A stretch of DNA of 64,000 nucleotides from Moringa oleifera (GCA_021397835.1 JAJFZO010000889.1:2418001-2482000); one strand, 5' to 3'. Shown: positions 49,005 through 62,418, counted from the stretch's first letter. Program-made: numbers and translations. The notes: a model not told the origin generated them from the letters alone.

Positions 49005-50225
49005 TTGGTAAATCTAACAATAATAATAGAAATATAATGTAAATGCGATAAGTAAATTTTTATGTGATTTGATTTTGTAATCTAAGTACACAGGACCATT
49101 CTCAAGTGCAAATAATTCGTTATGTGGAAAATCAGTTAATCACCAAATCAATTGATCCTTATACAGTTAAGACTATTTCTTTAACTGTTGCAACCAGTGT
49201 TGTAACACACACTAAAACTACACTTCCGCCTGAACTTCTCTTCAATATTCAAGAATGTTTTTCTCCAAAAAAATATTTGATTCTTCTCTCGAAGAATGCA
49301 TTTGAACTTCAATATATTTAAATCTCAAATAAGGTGCTATTTGTCTCTTGAAAGATCACTCACAATACTTTGGACACATTCTCTAAATAGATGTAATACT
49401 CTGCCCTTTAAGGTACATTTGATTTAGACATTATTCCAATAATCATCTCACGATGATTCTTTTCCATAAATTCTAACCATATATTTAAAGATATGAAAAT
49501 ATTATCCCAATAATACTTGTCTATGACACTACAATATTTCAGCACCACTTATCTATTCTTTAAATACTTGCCAACTTATATTTATGAAAAATCATACGAA
49601 ATATATTTGTCAAATAACTTACCAATATTTCAACTTATATTTCCTAGTGAAAGTATCATGGTCAACCTTGGTCTTATGAATAATTAAATCATACTCTACC
49701 AATAACCACAAACAATGTGCAACAAGATTGGACAGTGGAACAGTTCACAAAACCATTGTTGTTTCAAAGTTGAATTGAACTTCAAAGCAGCAGGGCTGAA
49801 CTATTCACAAACTGAATACATAATTAACTATCAAGTGTATTTAAGCTGCAAGGAACCAGTCACCTTGAGCCCGTAAAACCCATCCAAATACAAAAACTTT
49901 ACTAATCAAGTGAAAATCAAATCAAAACATACACAATATATGAAGAACTACAATGAAAAACTTCTATTGCCTTTTCAACTAGATAATGACCATATCTTAA
50001 AATATCACGCCAGCACCATTGCATTAACACTTTTCCACAACCAGATATATATCAAACCACATTTACAGATTATAAATGTCACCAATTTTGTTCATCTACG
50101 AAGCAGCCAATTAATTAGTCCAAACCTCTGTTTGATTAATCACTTGATATGCTATCTAGTGTTGCTATATGTACAAAAGCAAAAATCAATAAAAAAATCA
50201 GCAAGAGACTATATTTTCCACTTTC
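49005..50225. other. Intergenic, possible 5' LTR remnant
   Basis: No gene is supported. The stretch from 49005 to perhaps 49700 is in the place of the copia 5' LTR, but I could not find its partner left of 44640. The remainder is AT-rich, with chance open frames only. Confidence 0.35.
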
Positions 50226-50567
50226 CTAAGGAATATGCCTCAATGCCACATAGATATCATCCTCTCCCTCGAACAACAACTCATCCTCAGAAGATGCAGC
50301 CTGACTGCTACTTCCTATTCCAGATTCCTCATTGGTATCCTCTCTTTCTACTCGCGATGAAGAAGAGGATTCAGTTGGCCCGAATTTCATCCCCCTTCCC
50401 ATAATCTTCTTCGTATTCCTTGCCACAGATTTTACCCTCTTCCTATTGTTCACACTCACACCCAGCGCTTCCCCGCCTCTCTTCGCTGCTTCTTTGTTTG
50501 CCTCCTTTCCACTAACAACTATTGCACCGTCATTTTTCACATACATACTCTTCTCACCATCATCACT
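50226..50567 (-). CDS. Small charged protein of unknown function (possible last exon)
   Basis: A minus-strand frame ends at 50226. An ATG at 50544-50546 gives 106 residues; the frame stays open upstream to about 50567, where the residues DDSDDGEKS precede it. On the minus strand CTTCTCAG before that point looks like a splice acceptor, so this may be the 3' exon of a longer gene. The protein is rich in Lys/Arg in its first half (VNNRKRVKSVARNTKKIMGR) and in Ser/Glu/Asp in its second (ESSSSSRVEREDTNEESG, SSEDELLFEGEDD). That suggests a nuclear or nucleolar disordered tail. It is GC-richer than its surroundings, as coding DNA would be. I recognise no family, and no upstream exon is evident because the frame runs into the inverted repeat. 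It could be a gene fragment. Confidence 0.4.
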   Translation of the reverse strand, partial: SDDGEKSMYVKNDGAIVVSGKEANKEAAKRGGEALGVSVNNRKRVKSVARNTKKIMGRGMKFGPTESSSSSRVEREDTNEESGIGSSSQAASSEDELLFEGEDDIYVALRHIP

Positions 50568-50574
50568 ATCATCA

Positions 50575-50913
50575 GGAACTGAGAAGTTGAGTAGTTATCT
50601 CCTTAATTGTCATAACTGAAGGAGTTTTATTGGAGTAGAGATCAACAAATTTCATTTTTATTTGAATCGTATCCAACTTTGAAAGATATAATTATATTTG
50701 ATAATTTGATAAAATAAACAATTATTTGTTAATATTAATATAATAAATTATAAATATATATTTTTTGTTTTATTAACAAATTTGTTGGAATTCAAATTAA
50801 CAAAATCAAATATTGAGGAGATGCCGAGGGCGCATGTCAATCATGTTCATCTGTTGAATAAAACTCCTTCAGTTATGACAATTAAGGAGATAACTACTCA
50901 ACTTCTCAGTTCC
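50575..50913. repeat. 57-bp perfect inverted repeat with 225-bp spacer
   Basis: The left arm (50575-50631, beginning GGAACTGAGAAG) and the right arm (50857-50913, ending CTTCTCAGTTCC) are exact reverse complements over 57 bp. The spacer is AT-rich. The left arm abuts the putative exon of the small charged ORF, and its inner end looks like an intron 3' end. I see no target-site duplication directly outside the arms. It is either a young foldback element or an inverted duplication of local sequence. Confidence 0.95.
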
Positions 50914-51518
50914 CTTTTCCAGGCTTTTAACACAGTGATCTAAAGCTAGCAAGCAATGTTAAGGCCCAAAGCCTAACAGGTGGCTACCTGATTGCAGTTT
51001 ACCAAATGATACCAAAAGCCTCCCTTCATGATCTACAAGCTGATGTCTTTCATCTCTTCCAAAGAAGAGGTCTACCGGATAGAAATATAAAAGGAAAAGG
51101 AAATAGAATATAATCTTCAGCCTAGGATAATCAAAAGATAAGAGGAACATGCAAAGTATCTCTTGTTTTGCCAAAATCATTAAAGTTAGGCTCACATATA
51201 AGGAATAGGGGCAATGCTAATACGTCCCTGCTAAAAGAGGTAACTTTGATAATTATCCTTTCAAACATGTGAAGACTATAGGTGACATAAGGAGAAAAAT
51301 AAAGGGAATGAAAAACAAAATTTTGCATAATTTACTTGATCCATCACTAAACATGAAAAGCAACTGACCTTTTCTATCCCCATTCTCCTGTGCACACAGT
51401 GCCTGCATACAAGATCTTTGCATGAATCAAATAACACAGAATAAAGTTGCGTTCTACAATATGAGTTGGTAAAGGCAGAAAACATCAAGTTTCTTGGCAT
51501 GCTAAGCACTGTCTCTCA

Positions 51519-54500
51519 TTATCTAACAACAGAGACTTGCTTCCTTTTCCGCAGGGCCAGCACCAGATATGTATAAGTTCCAGTGACAGCAACAATACAG
51601 ACCCCCAGGTAGGTGCACACAGTTGTCGCACAGACGTATAGGTACCTAGGATATAAATGAAAAATGACGTTAGATTCACTAAATAGTGACTCTCATTGCA
51701 GACCACAACATCAGAGCAACTACTTTTCTCAAGGATCAAACATTAAATGATCCTAGAAGGAATTTCTCTGAGATTGTAAGTTAATTAATCTAAATGAGTG
51801 ATGACGAAAATGAAAAATTAAAATAGTATCTACATCAACCACTTCCATTGCTTCACATAAAGGATAAGAAGTTTTGAAGATCATTGTCTCCCTCCTTTCC
51901 CATTCCTTAAGGGCACTATTAAATGCTACAAGAAGGAGGTCTAACTTAGCAGTAATGAAATCTTGACTCTCATGCTACTGAAAGCCAATCCCACTTTATG
52001 GTTCTAGGGACATCTTAATCATCTATTCATCTATCAAGATCAAAAGATTTGAGTCCAGTGAGGCTTACTTTGGAGAAAAGACACTCCAAACAAATAGATG
52101 GTTCCTCATTAACAGTAACACAACAGTGTACGCAGTTAACAGAATCGAATTTATGCCCAGTGGAACCAAACAAGGAAAGCCAAGCATCATCTTGAGAAGA
52201 TATTCTGAATTTGCATTCTGAGCGATTGGGAAAAAGCTCGTCGACTTCACAGAGATGTACATCACCAAGCTAAGAAGCATCAACATCGGAGATGCATAGG
52301 TTATAATGAACATTAAAATTCCCGAAAGTAATGTTGAGTGACTGGAGATTCCCTGGCAATGAGTGAAAAAAAAAAAAAGTTACCAAAATTAAGATCCCAT
52401 GGCTACTAGAACTTCAGTTGGTGCAAAAATTTCAGCTTCTATGATAGAAAATATTAAGGAAAAAAATTGTCAAGAAACCAGGAATGAAAATGTACCATAA
52501 AAGCAGCAGCAACATCAATGGTAGCTAGAGTATTGCTGTTCCCAAGGGCAAAATGGCCTGCCATCCCAAAATAGTGCAACATGGCAACCTAAGAAAACAG
52601 ACAAGGTCACCCAATGTTAGAACCTGAATGCAGTTGGTCATAGGTAAAGACAACCCACAGGTGTGGCATGTAGGACAAGGACCCATTGCTTCCTGACCTG
52701 TGGAATTCGATTAGGAAACAATGAACCTTGAAAACTGCCTACATGACTAATATTAGGAAAGCCATACTCCAACCAAAAATTTGCCTCATATAAACGAGAA
52801 AACCTTTCATTTTCATACTTAAGCCTCCTTCATTCATAGGAAGTCCTGTCCTTAATTCTCTTATTGAACATTCTAGTATAACAATAATTATCAATCGTGA
52901 CATGCCCTGCCATCCTTAATTACCCAGCCTTTGGCATGTGCATAACAAAACCAAGTAATCTGTAGTTATGACAAGGAAGTTACTAACCTCAACCCACTCC
53001 CTTAAATACAGCTCCCTAAAAGAAAAATAGAGCATTCCAGCTGAGATTTGCGCAAGAAGCAACAATATAGGCACCGAATTAATTGGCTGTTGGAGCAACA
53101 GCTGCAGAAGACACCAACATGATATGTATGCGCAGCCAATCACATATAAGGAAGCTCTTATTTCCATCAGCAGGGACATGCCTTCAATGTCAACAGAAAC
53201 TGAAGGTGGCAAGAGACTATTAGAACTTGAAGATACCTTAGAACTAGCAAAAGGCATAAGCCACGGCAAAGCTACAACAGTCCCAATTGTGGAAACCGCA
53301 AGAAATGCATAGATCATTTGTGCCAATAAGGTAGCACCATAATTCGATGATGCAAACATGTTGTCTTGATATTCCATGACATGTAACAAAACCAGAAATC
53401 CAGGAACCAGAAAGCTAATCCCCACCACCCGAACAATATACCCTTTTGATCCCATTAAACGTAAAGCAAAGAAGCCAAATCCAATTAGCAGGAGAGCTGA
53501 CACCAGCTGAATCAATTTTATATAATCACTTCCACAATGTTCAAGCCATTTAGAAATGTCAGGAAGATTTGTCCAGTTTACACCCCCTTGATGCCAGCCT
53601 CTGAGAATTCTTCCAGAAATAAGAAGCACAAAGACGGAACATATCTGAAAATCACTCTTTCCATTTTGCTCCTTGAAAAAGGTGAGTGACTGTGCTGTCT
53701 TACGCAGCAATAACAGATAAAATGTTGAGATCAAAAAGTACCAAATATAATGCTCTTCCTCTACCATGGAACTTGATCCCATACTTAAAACAAGGAGCAA
53801 CACAGCACCCAACATAAAGATCTCTTCTAAACTCGCTCTGTCTTTACCAATTAAGTTAGGTAGGTGTCGCTTTACTCCAGGGTAAACTTCTCTGCATAGA
53901 CAAAGTATTAGGCTCAACAATATCAGACATGATAGAAGCATTGTAGCCACTCCAAAACCAAGTAGGTTTACTGGTTTCTGCAAATAACAGAACTCTTTAA
54001 AAGTAAGATAAACAATATAAAAAACAAAATAGATCTTGTTGGCACTCTTCAAAAATCATAAGCATCAACAATTTTCTATTAGTTTTTTGTTCAAACCAGG
54101 AATTTCAAGGAAAGAATATACATACATCAGTAGTTTTGTGGGATAACCACTCACTTGCAGTATTCAGAAACTCATAATATGCGACAATAATGTTGTTCTG
54201 GTCTTCCCTGGTATCAGACCTATTTACACAAAAGAAATGATTGGTGTTAAAAAAGTTAACTGAGTACAGTTCCATGATTATCATAATAGTTAGTGTCATG
54301 TAAAAATAAACCACCTGGAGACTTTCTTAGACTTCCAGGAGCTGTGAAGAACTGCAGCTTTCATATACAAGCAACAAAGCTGCGCCTCTGTACTACCATG
54401 ACAGTTACTAATGTCAGACTCCTGATCATTACCATATCCATTGCACAGGGAATTTCCATGCAATAAACCTGGTAACTGTGCTTGCAGCAATCTTAGTAGC

Positions 54501-57500
54501 TGCCAGGAATTTAATTCCAGAGCCCTCATCTTTTGATCATCTGAATTAATTAAGAACAAGAAAAAGCAATTAACATTCATATTAATTCACTTAAAATACA
54601 AGCACAAATGATCCTCATTTATTTCTAGCTTGAAAAACATAAGAAAATTATATTATGAGCCAAATAGGTGAAAAGTGAAAATGAGCCAAATACTTAAGAC
54701 TCCTGCTGCAGTACTTCTCCGTTGTATTTTTTGGTGTTCTGATACAGCCTGGTATTTCCTGTGTACTGCAGTTGTGCCAACCTTGGTGCCTTTTTGTTTT
54801 TATTTAAGGAGCCTTTGTCCAGTGCATTGGTAAAATCCTGTGCTCCCTAGATGATCTGGGGTTCAGGTCTCTAAGCAGCAATTTCATGCAAAAAATGCTG
54901 AAGTCCTTGGACCTTCTAACCACAAAATCGTCCTTTCTCCTTTAAAATTTTAGATATTTGATCATGTCCACTGTGCATAATATGTTTAACTCTGCATGTG
55001 AATCCTTTCGTTTGTCATACACATCATCAATGTTAGCAGAATTTCCTTACCGGTAGAAAGGGATGGGTGAAGTGGAGCACAAATATGCTTCAATAAGTGT
55101 TAGCAGTTTAAAAGCATCTAACTGGAAGGAGAATTTTCATAAGAAATCTATACAAACTGAACTTTATGTAGTTAGAACTGAAATTATGTGTATATTTCGG
55201 TTGAAGTTTGTGCCAAGATTTTATGCTCAAATAATCTTCGTCCCATGGCTCTCTGATTTGGGATTGTTGGTTGAAAGAAAAAATCAAAAGGATCACATAT
55301 GTTGTGAGAGAACAAGAAGGATAGTGAAACATGCTTTTACTTGTTTCTTTTTCTGTGAAATGCCATTTGAAAATGAGACCTCCCAACTCTCAGGCTTGGG
55401 AAGTTTGAACCCTTTTGAAGTTAACTTCTATAGATAAGATTGATCCCTTATTTATAATGTCCAGGCAAAAGCCAAATTATATTATGTTCAGCATAAGATT
55501 GATCACTTACACTTCTATAAGACAGTTCCAAAATTTTGGGAGGAGAGCTCACGGTACAACCCGATTTATTTATGAAATTAGTGGGATTTGAGATGCCATT
55601 TTAAACATCCTACTCGCTTGTCTATCCTTTTCCCTTATTCTTCTCCTTTCTACTAATAAAGATCCACACTCTGCAGGTATAATGCATCACCAAAGTTAAA
55701 GCATCATGTATGCATAAATTCCAGCATGGTCAAAAGAGTTCCATCATAAGACCTACAATTTGAAAATGGCTAAACACTGACAACCTAATCACGATAAACA
55801 TTTTGAATTCCATCTGGCTCAAGCCCTTTGACATTTATAAATGACCTTTATCACAACACTCAATTTCATACCTATGTGTGCCTCTAATAAACTACTCTAG
55901 GGCCCAACAAACACGTCCCTGATATTCATCTACTCGTGCAGACCAGGTCCACAAGCCTTTCAATGATGCCTTCAAATACACAGGTCTCAACAGAAAATTA
56001 ACAAAGGTTAAAAACCATGTGGAGCAAGTACAAGTATTCAGGTCTCAACTTTATATATATAGATCAGATTATTATTCTGAGATATATAGATCAGATTATT
56101 ATTCTGAGACCCTATTTGTGTGAGTGTGTGTGCGTGAGAGAGAGAGGGAGAGAGAGAGAGAGAGATTCCTAACCTTGCAAAGAATCAATCGCTTCTGAGA
56201 TAAGGACACCAACATTATTTTTTGGAATTGGTACACCAAAAAGCAGAGCTAATGTTGGAGTAATATCAACCTGGATCACATGAATTATATATCTCATTAT
56301 TACATTACATGCTGAAATATACTAAGTTGACACAGAACAATTAATTAAGCTCTTGAACCTAGATCTTAAAGCTAAAGGTGAAAGTCACTACCAAGAAAAA
56401 TGAATCATTGTTTAAGAATATTAAAAGTTCTTCTAACAGTCAGATTCTCAAATCCAGAATTGAGGCTACATATATCAGCATCTATCTGCATGACCTCCAA
56501 CCATTCAACGTGGGTTTAAGCGATAAAGGAACCAACTTCCTCTTACATTCAGATGCGCATGTTTATTCAGAAGAGTGGCAAGGCAGAGCTTGCTTGTAGA
56601 GTTTGAGGCAAAAGGAAAGAAACCCAATTCGAATGAACAAAACATAACACATTACTATTAAGGTGGTAATGTCCAATTACCTGGTAAGCTGCATTACTGG
56701 TCAATTTTGCACAATCAGATACATTATTTCTCAGGCCGATAAGAAGAACTATGGAGTCAGTCTCTTCATATGAAGAGCCCCCATGATTTCCATTGTCAGT
56801 CATGCCATGGTCGCTAACTACCATCTACATATGAAATTCATAACAGATGTAGATGACTAAGCAAATCCAATCTCTTGAAAGAAATTCATCATAACACATG
56901 AACTAACTGTCACAAGCAACAGAAAATAATAATATTGTAACTAAAGCAAGAGAGACTTTGCAGTGCCAAGAAATATTAATTACGCAGCACAAATCATGAT
57001 CAGGGCACATGACATATTCATGTATCTTAACATTACCACTTAACAGATCTGAGACAGACAGCTCTACATGAATACTTGAAAAGTTGACTATGCATGCTAC
57101 TCAAACAAGCAAAAGAATATTATATAAGGTAATATCATTGCATCTTCTGAATGCAAACAGAGAAGTCAACACCAAAGAAGCATAAATGCCCCAGATGGTG
57201 TCTGAAAGGCTACCACTACAACAGCCTGTGTTATAGTGTAGGATCACTTCTTCTGTCAAGGCTAAGTTCTATGCTCCTAGAGAGGCCAAAAATTAGAAAC
57301 CAAACCTCTACAGGGCCACAAACAAGGAAATTTCTGAGCATATGATTAACAACAATGAATTCGAGGACAGATATGCACAATCAAATACACCCTTGATTCC
57401 TTATCAAAAAAGGTCAAATACATTATTTACGAGAAAACAGTTCCATAACAGCAGTCAACAGGCTTAAAGTACCAATTGTTGGTGTCTTTCCTCTCTAGCA

Positions 57501-60500
57501 GGCACTTTGAGATCATCTCAGTAATTAATGACCTCTTTTATTAATCACTATGCCTTTATTAACTATCACAAAAGGAAAAAAATGACTCCCTCTGGGATGA
57601 TAGAATTAAACAACCATTTTTAATCATACAAGATTTTGCTAATTCAGCAAAAACTAGAGTTCATTAATTCTGAATAAATGAATAGACGGGACCCAAGTAA
57701 TCAAGAGCAACTAAAAAAGGTCACACATACCAATAGGGTCTTCCCTTGGCCATTTTCAGAAGCCTGAATGATACTCGAATGAATCATCCTCACCACTTCA
57801 TCCATCTCTGTAAGTTTTGGGACCATCAATTCACTGAGATAGATGAAGAGACATCCCAGTTAAACTCAAGAAATAAATCAGCAATATCATATCAATAAGC
57901 TTATTAGTATAACTGGATAAGGCAATACCTGTTGCGCCCCCCAATATGTCCAACATGATCCAACCCTAGATAATGAAGAATCTGGAAAGGTAGCCCCAGT
58001 GAGAATCAAAGAGGAGCAGAAAAAAGAAGTATGTCTCAAGAAAAACAGACTCAACTTCAAATTCTCAACTAGGTGTCCTTCAAAAGGAAGTCAAATAAAT
58101 CAAAATAAGTAGTTTAATTCATATACAAGACATTTAACATCAATAAACTATAACTTTCAACACTTGTACAGAGCAAAGAAAACATGCTATGGAGCCTCTT
58201 TTAGTTGATGGTTCAGAAAAGACACCATCAACGCAAAAGATGCCATCCTAACCACACCAGTCATTGGTCTGCATTGCAATTATAAGGGAAAAGCCAAATG
58301 CAAAAGGGATGAAATGTTTTAGACAAAATGGTCCTTACAAAGGACCATGATGGAAGTAGGTTAACTAAAGAAATGGTTTTAAATTGAGTAAACTATAGGA
58401 GAGGTTCCCCACATAGCCAGTGCTTACACAAAAAAACTAATTTCCAACGATTGACTTCTGAGACTGATTCATTAAGTAATCATCCACAGCTTACAGACTA
58501 AGATAGAGAAGTTATTTGATTAATCATAACTTAAAGCACAAAACATAATAATCTCAGGCTGCAAGCAGGAGCTCACTAACAACATACGCATAACCTGGCA
58601 AGGTCACAAAGAAAACTCCAACTCCCAATTGCGTGCACCATGAACAGCAGCCTCATATTCACCATAATGTTAATGCCAAAAGAAAAATCCAAAAAAGACC
58701 TAAGTCCCTCTCCACTCCTCCCCTCTCTAGAATAAAAACAAGAAAATGAGAAACACTGATTGACCCCTTTCACTTAGAAGAGAACACCAATACAAAATAC
58801 ACTAAGACTGAGCTGCAGTACTAAAAATTAAAAATAGGCTTATGTAGAATTATGACAAGAATTAAAACTAACCAAAAGATTCCAGTCGTCTCCACCAAGC
58901 TCTTTTGTTAAATGTCGAGAAACATTTTGATCCACTTGTACAGTATCTTTAACCTGTAGTAAGAAGAAAAATAGTTGTTGCAGGAAGGCACATACAACCT
59001 TCAAATCTTAAGCCCAAGAAAGAAGGGGGGGGGGGGGGGGGGGGGGGGGGGGGAGGGGAAGGAAAAGAAAATAAAGGTAAACCATAAAACATTAGTTTAC
59101 TGAGTAATTTTAGAATTGCACATCAACTGAGAACAAAAATATGTGCGGCCCCATTGTGGTTCAGGAAAAAAGAAAAATGAGTTAATTAGCTCATATAGCT
59201 GGATATACAGAGCAGGTTTCTTCAGAAATCAAAAACAGATATTGACTCCTTGTCTGTAACTCAATGCCAGTGGAAGGATTTGTGAATAATCTCAACTTCA
59301 ATTATGATTTCATCCAAATACATCAAAAGGAAAAAGCAGATGAGACAAGCTAGGTCTCACCACACCAAAGAGGTACATGAAAATACAAGAGATGTTAAAC
59401 ATCATGCTGAGAGCCATGTTTTGTAAAACACTTACATAGAAACTGCTAACCCCATCATGCCTGGTGAATAATCCTGGAAACAACTTGAGCCATGTTTCAT
59501 CACCAAGCATCACCATTTTCCAACCTATCCTAGAAAACTGGTCTGCATCACAAAAGCATGAACAAATGAATCGTACTTCTTAACAGATTTTATGCAAATT
59601 ATGGATATAGTAAAGTAGAAAACAAGTATACTTAATTATCAACTAACCAAGAAGATTGTCATCCAACAGAGCTTGTGTGTTAAAATTGAAAGCCACATCC
59701 AAGAAACCCCCTATTGCTCCAGAAACCAAGGCCTACAATCACAAAGCTACAGAATGAGCAAAATCCCATACTTTGACAAGACATTTATCTCTACTGATTA
59801 TTTGAAACATAGAAATAAAACTGAACCTTCAAACGAGGCATAGTAACAGTTGGAGGCGCTGCCTTAGCATGATATCCAATTGCCATTCCCTTTGCTAACA
59901 ATGACTGAGTATAAGGCATAGCATCCCTCAAAAACTTCTTTGGAGGCTGATCATCCTTGCCTAGCACAAACTCTGCTGGAAGACCATCAATAACCTAATC
60001 TGACATGGTTGTAACACTCTCAAACTTATCCTCTTTAGACAATTGCAGTAGCAAGCATTAAATATAAATAAACAAAAAAAGCATAAATTTTTACAAACAT
60101 TTCTTATGTAAGTAAACATAACATACCATTAAAATTAGACGATCAAAGGAAGGAGGTACCCCAGATAATTTCTATGATGAATAAAAAGAATGCATGATTA
60201 GACGGCTGGTCAATAATGGTACAATGAAAATCCTCATACTGAATCCACAGCCAAGAATAAAGGATATGGTGAAGTGAAAATTTAGTCAAGTGAAATTGGA
60301 TTAGTTTACCAGGAAAAAAGAAAAACCTAGGAGACAATGAATGAACCTGATATAGGGATCTGAGCTGATCAGGCGGCAAAGCAGTATCACCTCCATTCTC
60401 AACAGAATCGCAAAACGGTGAAAGAAAACTCTCCGGACCACTGATATTACCACGAAAACAGAAAGTAAATCATCTAACAGAATAAGGGAACCTATAAGAG

Positions 60501-60901
60501 AATCATATTCGTTTGAGCCAGAGGAGAGAAAGTGAACTTTGAGCATAAGGCGATTTTTCATTCTTGGCAAATAACGAATGGTGTTTAGTGCATTCACAGA
60601 ATCTCGATTTTGACAGCATGGTTTATATATATATATGGGGTACGAAACAGAATCCAAGCAACTAGGTGGCATGCTTCTAGCAGCAAGTGAAGTGAAAGAA
60701 ATTTTGGTTGTTTGGATTTCAAATGAATTATACTAGATGTTCTCGCAAAACAAACAGACAGGTTAAGCAGGAGCACCTGACGCCGGAGAGAGCAGGTTTG
60801 ACGGGGAAGAAACCAAAAACGAACAGTAAAAGGCCAACAATCTGAATGAAGACTGCAGCTGCTGTAAATAGCGTCAGTCTTGTACAGGCAATAGCAGACA
60901 T
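51519..60901 (-). CDS. PIGG: GPI ethanolamine phosphate transferase 2 (PIGG/GPI7-like)
   Basis: ER membrane enzyme adding ethanolamine phosphate to the second mannose of GPI anchors. Exons in transcript order: 60901-60777, 60440-60347, 60171-60127, 59994-59827, 59732-59648, 59542-59436, 58953-58873, 57981-57929, 57833-57731, 56824-56681, 56270-56174, 54540-54315, 54219-54126, 53977-52988, 52588-52496, 52352-52069, 51645-51519; 971 residues, in frame. An N-terminal signal-anchor helix covers residues ~8-35. The luminal alkaline-phosphatase-fold domain shows VIDGLP (D91), APPTVTMPRLK (nucleophile Thr ~139), HYLGLDHVGH (D243, H244, H247) and VVSDHGMTDNGNHGG (D292, H293). From ~475 the protein is strongly hydrophobic with many membrane helices. 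HYLGLDHVGH and the ~970-residue length (human PIGG is about 980) favour PIGG over PIGO, but PIGO remains possible. Confidence 0.92.
56056..56109. repeat. Two tandem copies of a 27-bp unit
   Basis: The unit ATAGATCAGATTATTATTCT with flanking TATAT/GAGA occurs twice in a row, in PIGG intron 11 close to exon 11. It is followed within 10 nt by a GT/GA-rich microsatellite (56117-56165). Confidence 0.9.
56117..56165. repeat. Compound (GT)n/(GA)n microsatellite
   Basis: GT repeats run into interrupted GA repeats on the plus strand. Because the gene is on the minus strand this is a CT-rich tract in the transcript, lying just downstream of the exon 11 donor at 56174. Confidence 0.9.
59025..59053. repeat. 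29-nt poly-G run
   Basis: An uninterrupted run of 29 G on the plus strand inside PIGG intron 6, followed by AGGGGAAGG. In the transcript it is poly-C. Such runs are unstable and prone to sequencing or assembly error, so its true length is uncertain. Confidence 0.9.
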
Positions 60902-62418
60902 TTTGAAATGTTGAGAGAAGTTAATTGGAAGGACCCGGCAGCCTAGGTTTCTTTTGTTGGCGGGTGTTTCCGTTAAATCGAGGGAGAAATGGCGAGGGAG
61001 GAAGCTCCTATGGGAAAGTGGCTAACCATTCGCCTCTCCAGCTTGAATTGAACCTAAACGATCTGATGCCCAACGGAAACCCAGGATAATTCCATATTTA
61101 TCTATCCAGTAATGGGCTTGGGCCAACTGGAGCTAGGGTTCCTTCACCTTCAGATTAATATGGACCTGTTAATGTTTTTGTCTTTTTTGCCTTGCTGTTC
61201 TCTTAGTATGCACGGCGGGAAGAAAAATAAAGGAAGGACCTCATAGGAGAGAAAACCTTATTACTCTCTGATAAAAGGAAGTATCCTCGGGGGAAACAAG
61301 AAACTTCTTTTGGACCTCTTGAATTTTCAGTTTGAGAAAAATTTTCATATTTACAGTGCGTTTATTGAGTAAAAAAAATAAAATTGAAATGAATTTATTT
61401 TAATTATTTTTATTAAAAATAAAAAAATAAGTAAATTTCATGTGAATTTGTTATTAAAAATAAGAGTGGCAATCCAAATTTTTTATGAATTTATATTTTT
61501 ATTTTTGAAATCCAAGGCAACTTATTAATTTACTTTATTTTTTAAAATATTTAAGAAAAATAAAAAATCGAAGATCCTTTAATTTATTCATGATATTCTT
61601 TCTCCATCATTGTTTTCTACTAAAAAAGTATTTTGAAAAAATAGAAAAAAATATTTATTATTGATAAATAAATAATTTTTAATTTTTAATCTATTTTAAA
61701 AATATGTAAATTTAAATAAAATTTTTATCAACTTTTTAATATAATAATAAAATTTTCATATAATATATTTTAATTAAAGTACTTAAATTTAAATATATAA
61801 ATAAATTCATAATATTTTATTTAAATTTTAAATAAAATAAACGTTTTGAATGAAATTTTAATTTCAATTCTTGAAAATTAAATAAATAAGTTAATTCTTG
61901 ACAAATAAACATACCATAAAAAGTTTAAACAGTTCCACACTGATTGAAGCAGAGAACATGGAGAAGTGGCATAGAGGGAGAGCAGACTTTCCCTTTTGTT
62001 TCAGGTAATTTAAAAAACAAGGAAACAGAAATTGCTTAATATTATATGATACCTCAAAAGAGATCGAAAGGCACACTTGGCCAGGGCACATTAAAATCAG
62101 TGATACGTTCATTAAATTGAAAATGCAAAAATCGGAGAGGTACAGCTGCAATTAAATGATATATTACATGAATGTCCACCTAGGACAGTAAACAAAGCGG
62201 AGATGAATTACACAAAATTGCTATCAATATCAGCATCAAAGGCTGACAATGCGTGTAATACAGTGCAGAGTAAGAGTTATACAATTGACATACAAAGACA
62301 GCATTGCCAAGGAAACACAACAAATCTTAACATAGTGATGTCCCAGAAGAAAATAGACACAGACCTGAGCATACAACACTGCAACATATCCCACATGGTA
62401 ATTTCTACACTTTTACAT
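60902..62418. other. PIGG promoter region and AT-rich spacer
   Basis: The first few hundred bases must hold the PIGG promoter and leader. From about 61340 to 61910 the DNA is highly AT-rich without any gene. The segment from roughly 62150 to 62418 is probably the 3' UTR of the kinesin gene. Confidence 0.5.

Noticed and set aside
49005..49700. Proposed 5' LTR of the copia element
   Set aside because: Position is right relative to the primer-binding site, but no matching copy was found by eye left of 44640, so it is not called as an LTR.
55063..55437. 124-codon plus-strand frame inside PIGG intron 11
   Set aside because: Antisense to the host gene, no recognisable domain, AT-rich codon use; probably chance.
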